Below, piece after piece: positions 24,028 to 32,030 of a stretch of 64,000 nt of DNA. The DNA comes from UMGS1002 sp964570825 (GTDB taxonomy: Bacteria > Bacillota > Clostridia > Oscillospirales > CAG-272). The notes below the pieces were generated by a model that saw only the letters and a list, made by a program, of their open reading frames with translations, was not told the DNA's origin and did not search any database. Both the position numbers and the translations under genes were made by a program. Within the stretch, counting starts at the first letter, position 1; the number at the start of each line of letters is the position of its first letter. The stretch is from assembly GCA_964570825.1 (NCBI GenBank), contig CAZMZJ010000010.1, positions 1-64,000 on the forward strand. Direction: 5' to 3'.

Positions 24028-24813
24028 ATGCTTAAAACGAATGATCTTCAGTTTCACATCAACATCCGATCGTCCGATGCCGGCGGATATGCAATACTTC
24101 CGGGCGACCCTGGCAGATGCGAAAAAATCGCCGCGTATCTCGGCGACCCCGTTCATATCTCGACAAACCGCGAGTTCAACGTCTGGCGCGGAACACTTCT
24201 CGGCGAGCGCGTTATGGTTTGCTCGACAGGCATTGGCGGGCCTTCTACCGCCATCGCGGTTGAGGAGCTTGCCGCCTGCGGGGTACACACCTTTATCCGT
24301 ATAGGAACCTGCGGCGGCATTGCGCTCAAAGTTAAGCCGGGCGATGTCGTGATTGCCTCCGGCGCCGTCAGGCAGGACGGCACAAGCCGCGAATACGCCC
24401 CTATCGAATTTCCCGCGGTATCGGATACAGACGTGCTTATAGCGCTGCGCGACGCCGCATCGGAGCTGAAATACCCGAATCATACCGGAATCGCTCAGAG
24501 CAAGGACGCTTTTTACGGGCAACACCGCCCCGACAAGATGGCTACCTCCTCCGAGCTGCACGCCAAATGGGACGCATGGAAAAAGCTTGGCGTGCTTGCG
24601 AGTGAAATGGAGTCATCGACGCTTTTCACCGTTGCTTCCCTGCTCGGTGTCAGAGCCGGAGCGGTATTCCATGTAATCTGGAATCAGGAACGCGCGTCTG
24701 CCGGTCTTGATACAGATGCCGACGAAAGCCATGAAACAGACAGCGCAATAAAGGTGGCCGTACGCGCGACCGAACTGCTGATAGCCCGGTCAGGCAAACA
24801 GAAAAACGCGTAA
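24028..24813 (+). CDS. udp: Uridine phosphorylase
   Basis: Cleaves uridine with phosphate to uracil and ribose 1-phosphate (pyrimidine salvage). The protein shows the nucleoside phosphorylase family 1 pattern: YAILPGDPGRCEKIA, STGIGGPSTAIAVEEL, RIGTCGGI, SKDAFYGQ and the EMESSTLF substrate-binding block. The phenylalanine in DAFYGQ and the Udp-like text support uridine over purine nucleosides. GGAGG lies nine bases before the ATG. It follows the sugar epimerase gene in the same direction, so the two may be cotranscribed. Confidence 0.92.
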   Translation: MLKTNDLQFHINIRSSDAGGYAILPGDPGRCEKIAAYLGDPVHISTNREFNVWRGTLLGERVMVCSTGIGGPSTAIAVEELAACGVHTFIRIGTCGGIALKVKPGDVVIASGAVRQDGTSREYAPIEFPAVSDTDVLIALRDAASELKYPNHTGIAQSKDAFYGQHRPDKMATSSELHAKWDAWKKLGVLASEMESSTLFTVASLLGVRAGAVFHVIWNQERASAGLDTDADESHETDSAIKVAVRATELLIARSGKQKNA

Positions 24814-24823
24814 TTCAAAAAAA

Positions 24824-24850
24824 CGGGCGGGGATGATTATACCCCGCCCG
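24824..24850 (-). terminator. Terminator of the amidase gene
   Basis: A perfect stem CGGGCGGGG/CCCCGCCCG is followed on the minus strand by seven Ts. It also lies just downstream of the plus-strand uridine phosphorylase gene. Confidence 0.88.
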
Positions 24851-24857
24851 GAGTTAT

Positions 24858-25424
24858 TTATAGCAGTCCAAAATAAGCAAGAATTCCGTAATAAATTCCT
24901 TCAGCAAAAAGCTCAGGTTGAGTGTTCATAAGATTTGCGTCGTAATAATTTGTTATAAATCCCATTTCAACCAGAACCGCGGGCATGTTTGTTTTCCTCA
25001 GCACGTATAAACCCGGACGAACCGATACTCCTCTGTTCTCAAGTCCCGTCATTTGGTTCAGCCAGTAAAGAATGTTTGTTCCGAGGTCATATCCCTGCGA
25101 GTAGCTTGAGGAAGCGAAAGCCTCGCTTCCGCTGGCGCTCTCGATAACCGATGCGTTCGTATGCAGACTGATAAAATAATCCGCTCCCCATGTATTTGCG
25201 TCGTTGACACGTGCCTGAAGGCTGGTTGTGATTGATGTTCCAAGCTGCGTATCCGGCGCCGGTCTTGACAGCCTTACCTCAAAATTCCCGTTCTTTTCAA
25301 GCATCCGGGCAAGCTCGACGCCAATCTTATATGTAATATCCTGCTCCCGCAAACCATGCCCCTCGGCACCCGCGTTCGGATTGACCGGGTTGTGTCCCTG
25401 GTCTATGTATATTTTAATAGCCAT
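24858..25424 (-). CDS. N-acetylmuramoyl-L-alanine amidase, Amidase_3 family
   Basis: Zinc amidase that cuts the MurNAc-L-Ala bond of peptidoglycan. The Amidase_3 pattern is complete: YIDQGHNPVNPNAGAEG with the first zinc histidine and a later glutamate, FISLHTNAS with a second histidine, and PAVLVEMGFITNYYDA with the catalytic glutamate. The product is 188 residues, essentially the bare catalytic domain, with no signal peptide or binding repeat. That fits a mother-cell or phage-like lytic role better than a normally secreted autolysin, though the role is not shown. AGGCGG precedes the ATG by six bases. Confidence 0.92.
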   Translation of the reverse strand: MAIKIYIDQGHNPVNPNAGAEGHGLREQDITYKIGVELARMLEKNGNFEVRLSRPAPDTQLGTSITTSLQARVNDANTWGADYFISLHTNASVIESASGSEAFASSSYSQGYDLGTNILYWLNQMTGLENRGVSVRPGLYVLRKTNMPAVLVEMGFITNYYDANLMNTQPELFAEGIYYGILAYFGLL

Positions 25425-25628
25425 ACCACACCGCCTAAATATAAATAGTCTAATAAATTATATTCCGGAAACTTAAATTGTGTGTAAATCAAGCGCAGCA
25501 TATAACCGCAATTTAATGCAGAATGTCATATCGTTATATTGAACGCCATTGGCCGCATAAACGCCGGGCTGATGACGACTGTCCAATATTACAATATGCA
25601 GCTAATTATAAATTGTAAAAAATAACTA

Positions 25629-25657
25629 TTGATTTTATCCTGCTAATATGATATTAT
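25629..25657 (+). promoter_or_regulatory. Sigma-A promoter of asd
   Basis: TTGATT (25629-25634) and TATTAT (25652-25657) with a 17-bp spacer. The leader is only about 26 nt. No lysine riboswitch is visible in the 265 bp before the gene. Confidence 0.7.
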
Positions 25658-25689
25658 TATAAAAATTTTTATTATTTCGGAGGAAAATC

Positions 25690-26769
25690 ATGAGCAAGCT
25701 AAGAGCGGGAGTAATCGGAGCTACCGGGATGGTAGGACAAAGACTGCTCACCCTGCTTTACAATCATCCGTATTTTGATGTGACAGCGCTTATTGCGTCG
25801 TCGCGCTCCGCAGGAAAAACATACGAGGAAGCGGTTAGCGGCCACTGGAAGATGACCGAACCTATTCCCGAAACATATAAGACCATGACTGTCATCGACG
25901 CCGCCGATATTGAAAAGGTAAAGTCGCTTGCCGATTTTGTCTTCTGCGCCGTCGACATGGATAAGCACGCGACAAAGGAGCTTGAGGAAGCATACGCCAA
26001 GGCCGAGCTGCCGGTTGTCTCAAACAACTCGGCGAACCGCTGGACGCCCGATGTGCCGATGATTATTCCGGAAATCAACGCCGCTCACCTTGATGTTATC
26101 AAAGCGCAGAAAGCGCGTCTTGGAACGAAGCGCGGATTTATAGTCGTCAAGCCCAACTGCTCAATCCAGTCCTATGTTCCGATGCTTACGCCTCTGCTCA
26201 AGTATAAGCCCACACAGATAGTAGCGACAACATATCAGGCAATATCCGGTTCCGGCAAGACCTTCCGCGAGTGGCCCGAGATGATCGACAACATCATCCC
26301 ATTCATCAGCGGCGAAGAGGAAAAGAGCGAACAGGAGCCTCTGCGCGTCTGGGGAACAGTCAGAAACGGAGAAATCATTAAGGCAAATGGTCCGCTCATC
26401 ACCACCCAGTGCATCCGCGTTCCTGTGACAGACGGACACACGGCGGCGGTTTTCATGAGTTTTGAAAATAAGCCTTCAAAAGCCGAAATCCTCGACGCAT
26501 GGAAATCCTTTAAGGGGCTGCCGCAGGATCTAAAGCTTCCCCATGCTCCCGAACAGTTCATAACTTATTTTGAGGAAGACAACCGTCCGCAAGCCGCTCT
26601 TGACCGTATGATTTACGGCGGCATGGGAGTATGCGCCGGCAGGCTTCGTGAAGACACACTATTTGATTATAAATTTGTCGGGCTGTCGCATAACACGCTG
26701 CGCGGAGCAGGAGGCGGCGGAGTTCTCACCGCAGAACTGCTCTTCAGGCTTGGATATCTAAATAAATAA
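25690..26769 (+). CDS. asd: Aspartate-semialdehyde dehydrogenase
   Basis: NADPH-dependent enzyme converting aspartyl phosphate to aspartate semialdehyde, the branch to lysine/DAP, threonine and methionine. GVIGATGMVGQRL is the dinucleotide loop, VVKPNCSIQSY holds the active-site cysteine and GHTAAV the conserved histidine. The 359-residue sequence with these blocks resembles the archaeal/fungal class of the enzyme rather than the E. coli class. GGAGG is six bases before the ATG. It is monocistronic between its promoter and a bidirectional terminator. Confidence 0.94.
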   Translation: MSKLRAGVIGATGMVGQRLLTLLYNHPYFDVTALIASSRSAGKTYEEAVSGHWKMTEPIPETYKTMTVIDAADIEKVKSLADFVFCAVDMDKHATKELEEAYAKAELPVVSNNSANRWTPDVPMIIPEINAAHLDVIKAQKARLGTKRGFIVVKPNCSIQSYVPMLTPLLKYKPTQIVATTYQAISGSGKTFREWPEMIDNIIPFISGEEEKSEQEPLRVWGTVRNGEIIKANGPLITTQCIRVPVTDGHTAAVFMSFENKPSKAEILDAWKSFKGLPQDLKLPHAPEQFITYFEEDNRPQAALDRMIYGGMGVCAGRLREDTLFDYKFVGLSHNTLRGAGGGGVLTAELLFRLGYLNK

Positions 26770-26787
26770 GCATCACATATTAAAAAT

Positions 26788-26822
26788 CGCCTCCGGAGCA
26801 TTCCCGTATATCTCCGGAGGCG
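26788..26822. terminator. Bidirectional terminator between asd and plsY
   Basis: An 11-bp stem CGCCTCCGGAG/CTCCGGAGGCG is followed by TGATTTATTT on the plus strand and by ATTTTTAATA on the minus strand. Confidence 0.85.
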
Positions 26823-26846
26823 TGATTTATTTATGGCTTTTAGCGA

Positions 26847-27647
26847 TTACTTTCTTTTCTTCAGCTTCTTTTTTGACGTATTTTTCGTAATTATTTCCGT
26901 CGCGGCCTCATTATTATTTACATTTACGCCGGCTTCGCCGGCATCCGATATGCCGGACATTCCTTCAGTTTTCTTTTTCTTTAGATTAATTTTAGGTTCA
27001 CTCTTGTCAAGCAGACGCTTTATATTGCTTCTGTGCATGAAAACCACAAGACATGCTATTATAAATGCAATTATGACATGGATTCCCGGGCCTTCGAGCG
27101 AATTGAGAAACAACGGGAAAAGCATCACGCTCATAATTGAAGCAAGCGAAACATATTTGGTCGAAATAACGATTGCCAGAAAAACCACAAGAAGAACCAG
27201 GAAAGTCAGAGGACTGAGCATAAGCGCTACCATTGCCGTTGCCGCTACCCCCTTGCCCCCTTTGAATTTGTGCCAGCAAGGGAAAATATGCCCCAAAACG
27301 CAGAAAAGCCCTGCGATGCTGGCCCCGATTTCGCTGAGAAGTATTCCGCCGATTGTCATGCCTGCAGCGCACTTGAGCATATCGCCGGCAAGAGTCATGA
27401 GCGCCGCTCCCTTTCCGTAAGTACGCAGCATATTGGTTGCTCCGGCGTTTCCGCTGCCGAATTTCCTAATATCGCTGTTATATCTGAATTTTGATATAAT
27501 TATGCCGAAATCAATGCTTCCCAGCATATACGGCACGGCGATGCATACGATAATAAGCCCGATGAAAAGAAGGCTTCTTACCGGGCCGCTCATATTATAG
27601 TTTGAATCAAGCGCCTCAAAAAGGCTTACAATATTTCTAAAAAACAT
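26847..27647 (-). CDS. plsY: Acyl-phosphate:glycerol-3-phosphate acyltransferase PlsY
   Basis: Membrane enzyme that makes lysophosphatidic acid from acyl phosphate and glycerol 3-phosphate, the first phospholipid step. Motifs in order: YMLGSIDFG, GSGNAGATNMLRTYG and GHIFPCWHKFKGGKGVA. About six to seven membrane helices cover the first 205 residues. The last 55 residues form a hydrophilic, lysine-rich tail (KKKK and KKKLKKRK clusters) not needed for the fold and longer than usual. The promoter position supports the ATG at 27647. Confidence 0.95.
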   Translation of the reverse strand: MFFRNIVSLFEALDSNYNMSGPVRSLLFIGLIIVCIAVPYMLGSIDFGIIISKFRYNSDIRKFGSGNAGATNMLRTYGKGAALMTLAGDMLKCAAGMTIGGILLSEIGASIAGLFCVLGHIFPCWHKFKGGKGVAATAMVALMLSPLTFLVLLVVFLAIVISTKYVSLASIMSVMLFPLFLNSLEGPGIHVIIAFIIACLVVFMHRSNIKRLLDKSEPKINLKKKKTEGMSGISDAGEAGVNVNNNEAATEIITKNTSKKKLKKRK

Positions 27648-27678
27648 TGATTTACCATCCCAAACAGCAGTTTACCTG

Positions 27679-27707
27679 ATTATATCATATTGAAATGATA
27701 AAAGCAA
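27679..27707 (-). promoter_or_regulatory. Sigma-A promoter of plsY
   Basis: TTGCTT (27702-27707) and TATAAT (27679-27684) 17 bp apart on the minus strand. It is divergent from the promoter at 27728, with 20 bp between the two -35 boxes. Confidence 0.75.
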
Positions 27708-27727
27708 TATTAAAATATTGTCGTCTA

Positions 27728-27756
27728 TTGACACCATTGGTCCTATGAAGTATAAT
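27728..27756 (+). promoter_or_regulatory. Perfect-consensus sigma-A promoter
   Basis: TTGACA (27728-27733), 17 bp, TATAAT (27751-27756): a full match to the vegetative consensus, driving the small Thr-rich secreted protein. Confidence 0.9.
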
Positions 27757-27785
27757 TATATCGTTATTCCACCCGGAGGATACCA

Positions 27786-28232
27786 ATGAAAAAAGTATTA
27801 ACTATATTTATTATTTTTTCTGCTGTTCTGATTTTTTGCTCTTGCGATTACACTACACCGGACGGTCCGATACTTGTCAAAAATCCGCCGGAAACGACCG
27901 TCACTACCGACGGCAGCACCGGCGTTTCGCCTTCCGAGGAATATACAAAAGAAAGCACGATTACAGCATCGCCCGAAACCACAGTTCCGGCAGGAGCAGT
28001 CACGACGGCGGCAACATCGTCCGGAAGCGTAACAATAAATCCGCCGGCTACAGGCAGCGAAACAACATATTATGCGGGGACCACCACTCAAGTAACATCC
28101 ATCACCCCGCCGATTACAACCGTACCCGTTACCACCGTCCCTGCAGTAACATCAGCTCCCGTGACGACAGACAAACCCGAAACCACATTTTTCCCCGAAA
28201 CAACATCGTCCGACTATACAAACAGATACTGA
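27786..28232 (+). CDS. Secreted Thr/Pro-rich protein, possible lipoprotein
   Basis: No family recognised. A lysine-started hydrophobic signal segment runs to about residue 20, ending FCSC, a weak lipobox match with C20 as candidate lipidation site. The remaining 125 residues are almost entirely Thr, Ser, Pro, Val and Glu with loose repeats such as TTVP and PETT, and so are probably disordered, like a surface or wall-spanning stalk. GGAGGA precedes the ATG by six bases. It has a perfect-consensus promoter and its own terminator, so it is predicted to be a well-expressed single gene. Its function is unknown. Confidence 0.8.
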   Translation: MKKVLTIFIIFSAVLIFCSCDYTTPDGPILVKNPPETTVTTDGSTGVSPSEEYTKESTITASPETTVPAGAVTTAATSSGSVTINPPATGSETTYYAGTTTQVTSITPPITTVPVTTVPAVTSAPVTTDKPETTFFPETTSSDYTNRY

Positions 28233-28240
28233 TAAAGACA

Positions 28241-28279
28241 TACCCGCTGCGGGATTTCTTGGTCCTCCCGCAACGGGTA
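28241..28279 (+). terminator. Terminator of the Thr-rich protein gene
   Basis: Thirteen-base arms TACCCGCTGCGGG and CCCGCAACGGGTA (one mismatch) with a 13-base loop, followed by TTTTATTAT. Confidence 0.85.
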
Positions 28280-28300
28280 TTTTATTATCTGATTTTGCAT

Positions 28301-29461
28301 TTACACTGTGTCGGCACTGTAAATCCACAGCGGCAGCGGCAGCCAGACGCGTGCGGAATCGGACAGTTTTTCGCGTCCGGGGCAATATGCCGAGAAAAGC
28401 ATATTTATCGCGTCAATATGTTCAAGCTCAATATCAGCCGCGCCGGTATTATATGTGACAGAGCCCTCACCCTTGTCAACTTTGATAAGTATATTCTCAT
28501 CCCCTGCCCTTCCATGGATCAGCATACGAAGCTCTCCGTCAGGCAGTTTTTCGCTTTTTAATTTCAGTTTGAGAAAGGCCTCGGTTACACGCCTGAAATT
28601 AAGCACGGAATAGCTCTTAGACGTACTGATATAATATCCCTCGCATACGCGGTATAGCTGCGCAAGATAATCGAGTCTGAACGGCGGAATGGTTACCGTA
28701 ACTTTTGATAGCTTCTGCGTATCATAGAAAGTAATAAGCGTGTCAATCAGATCGGCCGGATCCGTTAGATTAATTTCATTTATGGAATCTGTTTTGAAAA
28801 TGAGATAGCCTGCAAAGCAGCCGCCTTTGTAGACGACATACGGAATGCTCTCCCACGAGCACAAAATATCATAAAGCTTCCCTTCCGGACGGCATGGGCT
28901 GTAATCCTGCTTATCAAGCAGCTTTTCTATGCTCTCAAGTTCCGCCTGATTGCTTCCGTCCATACGGCTTACGGTTACCGTATAATGCGCTGCGCGGTCT
29001 GTCCCGAAACAATGGCGCATATTATCATTGTTCAAAGAGAGTTTATAAACAGTCCCTGACGGCTCGTACGAGAAATAATTGTAGCGCTGACGTCTGCCGC
29101 CGAGAATTGACAGATCTATTCCATCCCTGACCATGTCGTCTACTGCCATATTCATAAGGATTTTCATATACCCTTTTGACCGCGCGAACGGATGAACCGC
29201 AACGTTTCCTATACCCCGGCAGCGAAGTGTTTCGCCGCACACCTTGATTTCATGGTCGAAAGCGCCGACTACGGCTTTTATTTTTTCACCGTCAAGCGTA
29301 ATATATGAGTTTTCAACAGGCTTGCATTCCGGTTTGTAGAGTTTCGGAAGCATTTTCAGGAAATTTTCGTTGTCCCCGTTGAAGCCGAAGACATAATTTA
29401 TAAAATCAATGTAGTCGTCGTAGAATTTTTCGTTGCCTCTTCCGTGATATTCGTTTCCCAT
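28301..29461 (-). CDS. GNAT acetyltransferase, Eis-like
   Basis: N-acetyltransferase of the Eis type, which usually acetylates amines such as aminoglycosides or protein lysines. The N-terminal GNAT fold is marked by GIGNVAVHPFARSKGYMKILM, the acetyl-CoA loop (about residues 83-103), and by LSILGGRRQRYNYFSYEPSG. A second GNAT-like domain and a C-terminal sterol-carrier-like domain follow, giving the 386-residue length normal for the family. It begins 56 bp after ispE and probably shares its promoter. The substrate is not predictable. Confidence 0.85.
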   Translation of the reverse strand: MGNEYHGRGNEKFYDDYIDFINYVFGFNGDNENFLKMLPKLYKPECKPVENSYITLDGEKIKAVVGAFDHEIKVCGETLRCRGIGNVAVHPFARSKGYMKILMNMAVDDMVRDGIDLSILGGRRQRYNYFSYEPSGTVYKLSLNNDNMRHCFGTDRAAHYTVTVSRMDGSNQAELESIEKLLDKQDYSPCRPEGKLYDILCSWESIPYVVYKGGCFAGYLIFKTDSINEINLTDPADLIDTLITFYDTQKLSKVTVTIPPFRLDYLAQLYRVCEGYYISTSKSYSVLNFRRVTEAFLKLKLKSEKLPDGELRMLIHGRAGDENILIKVDKGEGSVTYNTGAADIELEHIDAINMLFSAYCPGREKLSDSARVWLPLPLWIYSADTV

Positions 29462-29517
29462 AATTAAATAATCGCCTTTCCCCGGTTGTTAATCCGGATA
29501 TTGTTAAAATTCGGTAA

Positions 29518-30405
29518 TCAAATGCTATTCGGGCCAGCGGGCACACATATGAAGGCGGGGTAGCCGCGTCTTCTTAGATTTTCCGTAGCAGATCTGACGC
29601 TTTCATCGTCGTTAAAAATCCCAAAAACGGCAGGGCCGCTGCCGCTCATCTGAGCCGCCATAGCTCCCGATGACAGTATAATTTCTTTGATTTCTGACAC
29701 TTCCGGATGTTCTGCCAAAACACAGCTTTCAAAAATATTAAAAATTTGTCCTGTGACGCCTCGCAGATCCCGCGCTTCAGACGCAGCCTCAAGCGCATGG
29801 TAACCGCCGCCGGGAGTCCTGCCTTCAAAATTACCGTACATCGCATCAAGCTTTCGATATGCTTCCGGGGTGCTGACTTTCTTTGCCGGACACGATATTA
29901 CGATAATGGCGTCGGGCATGACCGGCAGTTTTTTAAGCAATTCTCCGATGCCCTTGGCCTCGGCACATCCGCCCATGATGCAGAACGGCACATCCGCACC
30001 GATTTTAACTCCCATCCTGCAAAGCCCGTCATAACTGAACGGATAATTAAAAAGCTTGTTCAACCCGCGCAGGACTGCCCCCGCATCGCTGCTGCCTCCG
30101 CCAAGTCCCGCCGCCGCAGGAATTGTCTTCCGAATATCTATCTCAATCCTATTGTTCAGACCTGCCATCCTCATATATATTTCCGCCGCGCGGTATGCAA
30201 GATTCTCATCTCCGCCCGGAATAGCCGGATCATCGCAGGCTATCATAATTCCGCCCTTTTCATCGGAAACGCTGATTGTTATAAGATCGCTTAGCGTTAC
30301 CGACTGCATGACGCTTATTATATTGTGGTAACTGTCTTTTCTCTTCGACTCAATGTCAAGATAAAGGTTAATTTTTGCCGGCGCTGCTTCAATAGTACTT
30401 CTCAT
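29518..30405 (-). CDS. ispE: 4-diphosphocytidyl-2-C-methyl-D-erythritol kinase IspE
   Basis: GHMP-family kinase of the methylerythritol phosphate route to isoprenoids. APAKINLYLDI at the N-terminus and the ATP loop PAAAGLGGGSSDAGA (about 93-107) are diagnostic, with GADVPFCIMGG and the C-terminal QMSGSGPAVFGIF. Length 295 is normal. GGAG lies seven bases before the ATG, 40 bases below a clear promoter. The eis-like acetyltransferase gene follows. Confidence 0.96.
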   Translation of the reverse strand: MRSTIEAAPAKINLYLDIESKRKDSYHNIISVMQSVTLSDLITISVSDEKGGIMIACDDPAIPGGDENLAYRAAEIYMRMAGLNNRIEIDIRKTIPAAAGLGGGSSDAGAVLRGLNKLFNYPFSYDGLCRMGVKIGADVPFCIMGGCAEAKGIGELLKKLPVMPDAIIVISCPAKKVSTPEAYRKLDAMYGNFEGRTPGGGYHALEAASEARDLRGVTGQIFNIFESCVLAEHPEVSEIKEIILSSGAMAAQMSGSGPAVFGIFNDDESVRSATENLRRRGYPAFICVPAGPNSI

Positions 30406-30451
30406 TCATATACTCCGTATCAGACCAGTCTGCCTGTGCAAATTATATAAT

Positions 30452-30480
30452 AATATATCACACAAAACAAGAAAAATCAA
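30452..30480 (-). promoter_or_regulatory. Sigma-A promoter of ispE
   Basis: TTGATT (30475-30480) and TATATT (30452-30457) with a 17-bp spacer on the minus strand. Confidence 0.65.
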
Positions 30481-30526
30481 GATTGAATGTAATTATAGTA
30501 AGAAAATAAATGTTTACAGTACTTTT

Positions 30527-30609
30527 TTGTTATATATCCCAGAGTTGATATAATATTCCCGTTTTAAGTACTGCCGTATATTGACTAAACATCCAAACCG
30601 ATATATAAT
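30527..30609 (+). promoter_or_regulatory. Two tandem promoters for the exporter-htpG unit
   Basis: TTGTTA (30527-30532), 16 bp, TATAAT (30549-30554); and TTGACT (30581-30586), 17 bp, TATAAT (30604-30609). The second is the stronger match. No CIRCE heat-shock operator was seen near them. Confidence 0.72.
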
Positions 30610-30665
30610 ATAATAATCATATATGTTTGAAAATACCCATCAATTAAAAAGACGGGGGAATTACG

Positions 30666-31982
30666 ATGTTGAATTTCAACTGGAATAAGCGTAACACAAT
30701 AATTGCTGTATCGATAGCTGTTTATGCCCTGATTGCTTTATTTATCAACATCATTAGCAATAATAAAACCATCTCCTCCTGGATGAGTAATTTTTTCTCT
30801 GTCCTAGCTCCGTTGATTATCGGCGCCGCAATAGCATATCTTTGCCTTCCAATCCTCAAATTTTTCGAAAACAGGATATTCAAGCATATAAAATTCCATA
30901 AGCTGCGCAGGGTACTTTCGATAGTTACAACATACCTTTTACTCATGCTTGTCATAACCTCGATACTTCTCATTGTAATACCACAGCTTAAAAGCAGCTA
31001 TAACGATTTCACAATCAATCTGAGTTCCTACACCACTAAAGCGATAAATTATGTAAACCGTTTAATCGCCACATTTGATTTTTCAATTGGCGGCGACCAG
31101 CTCGACGATTATATAAAAATTGAGGACATTCAGGCAAAGGTCAGTGAATGGTTCAAGGATTCCTCTGCTCTTATAAAAAAAGTCGGCGATTATGTAATAA
31201 ACTACGGCTCGTCGGTTGTGATCGGAGTAAAAAATATATTTCTCGGCTTGTTTGTATCAATCTATATTCTGAGTTCTAAAGAGCGCCTTGCCGCACAGTG
31301 CAAAAAAGCCTGTTCCGCCATATTTAATAAAGAACACTACGAATCCCTGCTCGAGTGGGTCAATTTTACAAACATCACGTTTGGCAGATATATAAAAGCC
31401 CAGCTGCTCGACGCTCTGATGGTAGCGTTTGAATGTGGCATAATATTCAGTATTTTTGAAATTCCGTATTCGGTGTTGCTTGCGTTCATGATAGGCGTAA
31501 CGAATATCATTCCGGTTTTCGGGCCTTTCATCGGCGGCATACCCGCCGGATTTATAGTGCTGATCTCCGATCCGAGCAAAGTCATATGGTTTGCCATACT
31601 TCTCATAATAATTCAGCAGCTTGACGGCAACATCGTGCTTCCGAAGCTTGTAGGCTCTACCACCGGCATGACATCTTTCGGTGTTCTCTGCGCCATTACA
31701 ATTATGGGCGGTTATTTTGGAATTATCGGAATGATACTCGGCGTTCCCGTGTTTGCCGTCGCTGGTGAAGTAATTCGCAGGCTTGTCAATATCGGACTAA
31801 AAAACAAAGGAATGTCGGTATCGTTGAACGATTATTATAATCCCGGCGTGCTGATAACCAATGACGGCGACGGAAAAAAACATGAAAAAAAGCTTATAGC
31901 GAGATTTTTTTCGTTGATTGCAAATCTATTCAGAAAACTGCTGCATTCAAAAAAGAAGCGGTTTAATAATAAAAAAGACTGA
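30666..31982 (+). CDS. AI-2E family transporter (PerM/YtvI-like)
   Basis: Polytopic membrane protein of the family that includes TqsA, PerM and sporulation protein YtvI; members export autoinducer or act as ion antiporters. About eight membrane helices are visible, with the family block GFIVLISDPS followed by QLDGNIVLPKLVGSTTGM and VLCAITIMGGYFGIIGMILGVPVFA. Residues 90-200 form the large external loop. The C-terminal 40 residues are a basic tail ending in KKKRFNNKKD. GGGGGA is six bases before the ATG. The substrate is unknown. Confidence 0.9.
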   Translation: MLNFNWNKRNTIIAVSIAVYALIALFINIISNNKTISSWMSNFFSVLAPLIIGAAIAYLCLPILKFFENRIFKHIKFHKLRRVLSIVTTYLLLMLVITSILLIVIPQLKSSYNDFTINLSSYTTKAINYVNRLIATFDFSIGGDQLDDYIKIEDIQAKVSEWFKDSSALIKKVGDYVINYGSSVVIGVKNIFLGLFVSIYILSSKERLAAQCKKACSAIFNKEHYESLLEWVNFTNITFGRYIKAQLLDALMVAFECGIIFSIFEIPYSVLLAFMIGVTNIIPVFGPFIGGIPAGFIVLISDPSKVIWFAILLIIIQQLDGNIVLPKLVGSTTGMTSFGVLCAITIMGGYFGIIGMILGVPVFAVAGEVIRRLVNIGLKNKGMSVSLNDYYNPGVLITNDGDGKKHEKKLIARFFSLIANLFRKLLHSKKKRFNNKKD

Positions 31983-32030
31983 AAATTCATTTTTCAAGAA
32001 AAAACAAGGATTCAAGGAGGACATTTTGTT

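Noticed and set aside
25425..25628. Lysine or other riboswitch upstream of asd
   Set aside because: The predicted transcript starts only about 26 nt before the gene and no riboswitch core is visible in the region.
27836..28561. 241-codon plus-strand reading frame overlapping the Thr-rich gene
   Set aside because: It is an out-of-frame reading of repetitive Thr codons continuing through a terminator into antisense of the acetyltransferase gene.
30406..30665. CIRCE or heat-shock operator controlling the htpG unit
   Set aside because: No inverted repeat of the CIRCE type was found; promoters look like plain sigma-A.
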